This document shows positions 61,668-64,000 of a stretch of DNA of 64,000 bases, piece by piece. The stretch spans positions 16,605-80,604 of the forward strand of contig JAPPKS010000002.1 in the NCBI GenBank assembly GCA_028819845.1, in the 5' to 3' direction. The notes below the pieces were generated by a model that was not told the origin of the DNA, searched no databases, and worked only from the letters and a program-made list of their open reading frames with translations. Source of the DNA: Candidatus Poribacteria bacterium. GTDB lineage: Bacteria > Poribacteria > WGA-4E > PCPOR2b. The translations under genes were made by a program, and so were the position numbers. Positions within the stretch are counted from its first letter, which is position 1. Each line of letters opens with the position of its first letter.

Positions 61668-61806
61668 AATCATGTTGATGTCGCGGCACAATTCACGAGA
61701 TTGGACATCGCGAACCTAAAAAACAGGCTATCGGCCTACAACCTAGGCTTCGCCGGCCGACCGGCACCCGAATCCGCAAACCGGTGTCCAGCCCATGGAC
61801 TCCTCA
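61668..61806 (+). pseudogene. 3' relic of an AAA-family ATPase gene
   Basis: The reading frame NHVDVAAQFTRLDIANLKNRL...YNLGFAGRPAPESANR closely matches the last 45-50 residues of the intact ATPase that follows (NRVEGATQFTRLEGEKLKNWL...GGRPAPESENR), with a gap of about seven residues. The rest of the gene is missing and a class 2 REP sits directly upstream, so this is the truncated tail of a second ATPase copy. Confidence 0.8.
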
Positions 61807-61822
61807 ATTCACTTTACATCAA

Positions 61823-61903
61823 AAGCCCCGGAGGGGCGGCAGGTATATAGAGTTCATAGTAACACATCAACATTTAGCCCCAGCGGGGCGACAGGTGTAT
61901 AGA
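61823..61903. repeat. Left flanking repeat of the AAA-ATPase cassette
   Basis: Two GGGGC-type hairpins (AGCCCCGGAGGGGCGGCAGG and, 50 bp later, AGCCCCAGCGGGGC) joined by TCATAGTAACACATCAACATTT. Nearly the same about 72-bp sequence occurs at 63309-63380, so the intact ATPase gene lies between direct repeats. Confidence 0.8.
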
Positions 61904-61940
61904 ATCCTCAATTCACCATAAAGCCAAAACCCTGGCGGCT

Positions 61941-61972
61941 ATCTTCGATAATCAAATCGAAGATAGTTTTTT
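61941..61972 (+). terminator. Second copy of the terminator hairpin, upstream of the AAA-ATPase gene
   Basis: ATCTTCGAT, loop AATCAA, ATCGAAGAT, then AG and six T. It differs from the first copy (61382-61413) only in the loop. It would isolate the ATPase gene from upstream transcription. Its flanking TTTTTTCAGA...ATAGAAA is also shared. Confidence 0.7.
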
Positions 61973-62051
61973 CAGATTAATAGAAACCTTCCCGCTAGCT
62001 ATACGCTGCGGCGCACATCGTTGAACGTTATTCTCGCGCGGGGTGGTCCCA

Positions 62052-63179
62052 ATGTCAGCAATTGACTGGATTACAGTAAAAGGGCTCAGGAGTATCAAAT
62101 CAATTGAAAAATTAGAACTCCGCCCAATCAACGTACTAATCGGTCCGAACGGCGCAGGGAAGTCAAACCTCCTCCATGTCTTCTCCTTGCTGAATGCCAT
62201 CAGCGATGGGCAGTTTCAAAACTACATCTCACGGTCTGGCGGAGCGAATCGGGTATTGTATTTCGGCGCGGGAACAACACAGCATCTGACAATTCACATA
62301 TCATTCGAAAACGAAAAATACCGGTATGAGATTAAGTTTGACGCGGATGATTTCGATGGCATGTATCCTTCCGATGAAAATGCTGCCTATTGGGACAAGG
62401 AAAGATGTCCCAATCAGCCCTACAAGGAGCCACTTATCGGACGGGCAGGCGAAGCCGGGATTCGCATTCCACATCGGCGATCTCAAGCAATATCGGGCGT
62501 TCGTAGCCACCTTATGCGATGGCGAGTGTATCATTTTCACGACACAAGTTCCACATCACCCTTGAGGACTATAAGCTACCAAAGCGACAATCGCTGCTTG
62601 CGTGCGGACGGCTCGAATCTCGCGTCTTTATTGTTTCGCCTGCGTGAAAAACACGAGAATTATTATGATTTGATACTCCGTACAGTGCGGCTGGTTGTAC
62701 CGTTTTTTGTCCTTGAGTTATTTACACTCAAGAGAGATAAAATCCGGCTTGAGTGGCGGCATGATGGAAACGACAATTACTTTGACGCGCATTCCCTGTC
62801 CGATGCAACGCTGCGGTTCATAGCATTGGCGACTTTGCTGCTGCAACCGAGAAGACTGCGACCTACCGTGATCCTATTGGACGAACCCGAACTGGGATTG
62901 CATCCGTCCACAATCGCAATTCTCGCCTCTCTTATCAAACAGGCGTCCGTGGAAACCCAGATTGTCCTCGCGACACAGTCATCTCTATTGCTCGACCATT
63001 TCGACCCAGATGATGTACTTGTAACTAATCGAGTGGAAGGCGCAACACAATTCACAAGGCTGGAAGGCGAAAAACTGAAAAACTGGCTAAAGGATTACAG
63101 GCTCGGCGAACTTTGGGAGAAGAACCATTTCGGTGGCCGCCCGGCTCCTGAGTCCGAAAATCGGCGGGCACCACAATGA
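62052..63179 (+). CDS. AAA-family (RecF/OLD-like) ATPase
   Basis: About 375 aa, SMC/RecF-type P-loop ATPase of the AAA_15/AAA_21 kind. Walker A GPNGAGKS (31-38), signature-like FNAHSLSDATLRFIALATLLLQP equivalent (YFDAHSLSDATLRF), Walker B VILLDEPELGLHP (about 273-285) and a D-loop/switch ATQSSLLLDHF. The middle WRVYHFHDTS is typical of this subgroup. GTG 62043 is in frame, but ATG 62052 starts the conserved MSAIDWITVKGLRSI. Such ATPases occur in defence and toxin-antitoxin contexts, with unproven function here. It is flanked by direct repeats, with a relic of a second copy upstream and another ATPase gene downstream. Confidence 0.88.
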   Translation: MSAIDWITVKGLRSIKSIEKLELRPINVLIGPNGAGKSNLLHVFSLLNAISDGQFQNYISRSGGANRVLYFGAGTTQHLTIHISFENEKYRYEIKFDADDFDGMYPSDENAAYWDKERCPNQPYKEPLIGRAGEAGIRIPHRRSQAISGVRSHLMRWRVYHFHDTSSTSPLRTISYQSDNRCLRADGSNLASLLFRLREKHENYYDLILRTVRLVVPFFVLELFTLKRDKIRLEWRHDGNDNYFDAHSLSDATLRFIALATLLLQPRRLRPTVILLDEPELGLHPSTIAILASLIKQASVETQIVLATQSSLLLDHFDPDDVLVTNRVEGATQFTRLEGEKLKNWLKDYRLGELWEKNHFGGRPAPESENRRAPQ

Positions 63180-63308
63180 CCAGATTACATGTTAATAATT
63201 ACGAATGGAATTCCTGAAGAGCTTGCTTGAAAAAACACTTTTTCTGATCTGTTGGCGGTTATAACCTTTTCGACAATTCACTTGTTACAGCTCAGTTGCC
63301 TTAAGCCA

Positions 63309-63380
63309 AAGCCCCGGAGGGGCGGCAGGTATATAGAATTCATAGTAACATATCAACATTTAGCCCCAGCGGGGCGACAG
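63309..63380. repeat. Right flanking repeat of the AAA-ATPase cassette
   Basis: AGCCCCGGAGGGGCGGCAGG, then TATATAGAATTCATAGTAAC and AGCCCCAGCGGGGCGACAG. It matches 61823-61894 with few changes. The rest of 63180-63444 has no gene. Confidence 0.8.
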
Positions 63381-63444
63381 AATATTACTGGCATCAATTG
63401 AACGTGTTACAACTGAGATTTTGCCCGAAAATTGGAGACTCGCT

Positions 63445-64000
63445 ATGAATAAACAGACCGGCCCCGATGCCGCGGATAATCAGATTTCGACACGCCCTAA
63501 CGTCCAGATTTCGGTAAGTAATTTCGGGCCGATCGCAAGTGGCACCGTCGATCTCCGGCCGTTGACCGTATTCGTCGGCCCGAGCAACACTGGAAAAACC
63601 TATTTCGCCACGCTGATTTACGCGTTGTCTCGCCAGCTCGTGTTTGGATTCGCAAGGCTTCCTATCATAAATTGGCGAATCCACAGCGATAGGGACGGCT
63701 TCCAAGATGTTCTCAAAAAATTACAAACCGACGCACGAGCCTTGAGGTTATCGGATTTGCCGGAAGGAGTCCGTAACGTGTGGCAGGCTTGCCTCATGGA
63801 GCCCGACGGTTTGAGCGGACTTCTCAAGACCGAACTCAAACGTTGCTTCGATCTCGAGTCTGTTTCCGGCCTGGTTCGTTTGGCTGGGGGCACCGATGAC
63901 ATGAAACTTTCGCTGCATGTCCGTGAGGAAGGTCAAAATCTCTGGCATTTCAACATGGGAATCTCAAAATCGGGTATCACCGTAGATGGACGAATCCAGG
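63445..64000 (+). CDS. AAA-family ATPase, N-terminal part (cut by window end)
   Basis: 185 codons are visible, open at the window edge. The N-terminus begins VQISVSNFGPIASGTVDLRPLTVFVGPSNTGKT, with Walker A GPSNTGKT at about 45-52, the typical start of RecF/OLD-like AAA ATPases. GGAG lies 7 bases before ATG 63445. It is 265 bp downstream of another ATPase gene on the same strand. The two could form a unit, but the sequences are not close paralogues at the N-terminus. C-terminal half unknown. Confidence 0.82.
   Translation, partial: MNKQTGPDAADNQISTRPNVQISVSNFGPIASGTVDLRPLTVFVGPSNTGKTYFATLIYALSRQLVFGFARLPIINWRIHSDRDGFQDVLKKLQTDARALRLSDLPEGVRNVWQACLMEPDGLSGLLKTELKRCFDLESVSGLVRLAGGTDDMKLSLHVREEGQNLWHFNMGISKSGITVDGRIQ

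Noticed and set aside
62326-62565. Frameshift within the AAA ATPase
   Set aside because: A second frame carries some plausible words (GQAKPGFAFHIGDLKQYR), but the main frame is open throughout and rejoins the family pattern at WRVYHFHDTS, so a frameshift cannot be claimed without an alignment.

Overview
The window looks like a chromosomal segment of an uncultivated Gram-negative bacterium, most probably from the Poribacteria or a nearby FCB/PVC-type lineage (inference, about 0.7). The reasons are five phytanoyl-CoA-dioxygenase-family genes in 64 kb, a tricorn protease homologue, very large repeat-built surface proteins, C-terminal FlgD/T9SS-type sorting domains with a PorV-like outer-membrane protein, a dockerin, DUF6785-type membrane proteins, Gfo/Idh/MocA and sugar-phosphate-isomerase-like enzymes, and intergenic regions crowded with short palindromic repeats. 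No rRNA or tRNA gene was recognised.

Layout. 1-3.2 kb: REP tandem repeat, then PhyH dioxygenase, TIM-barrel isomerase and aldo/keto reductase. 3.4-6.7 kb: tricorn-like protease (minus). 6.7-7.7 kb: repeat-rich gap. 7.75-10.1 kb: GH95-like glycosidase. 10.2-12.3 kb: two unknown exported or membrane proteins, preceded by an intrinsic terminator. 12.7-15.5 kb: tandem PhyH paralogues and an NHL propeller. 15.9-24.1 kb: a 2743-residue Ig-like surface protein. 24.3-25.7 kb: an ordered REP/33-bp repeat array that truncates a decayed gene. 26.3-31.6 kb: D-threonine-aldolase-like PLP enzyme, MacB-type permease, membrane-fusion protein and Spy-like protein. 31.8-35.8 kb: a lipoprotein with about 26 YCF48-type repeats. 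36.8-43.6 kb: chorismate-lyase-like gene with a small secreted partner, Gfo/Idh/MocA oxidoreductase, AtuA-family protein and two more PhyH genes. 44.7-52.9 kb: HEAT-repeat lipoprotein, paired isomerases, MurB, DUF6785-like membrane protein. 53.2-57.8 kb: FGE-fold/dockerin/sorting-domain protein, glycerate kinase, BNR propeller. 57.9-58.9 kb: a REP-associated tyrosine transposase (RAYT) between REPs and direct repeats. 58.9-61.4 kb: PorV-like and FN3/sorting-domain genes ending in a terminator. 61.6-64 kb: AAA-ATPase cassette with a 3' relic of a second copy, flanking direct repeats and a second ATPase cut by the window edge.

How it fits together. Much of the gene content suits a heterotroph that turns over complex glycans and small organic molecules (GH95-like, PhyH, isomerases, AKR, Gfo/Idh/MocA, AtuA, glycerate kinase) and displays large adhesin-like proteins through a T9SS-like export route. 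The most distinctive feature is the repeat ecosystem. Several palindromic families, three of them headed by GTAG, sit in almost every long intergenic gap, and one RAYT gene is embedded in one of these families. I propose a RAYT/REP system that has built modular arrays, constant-length 103-bp elements and terminator-carrying elements.
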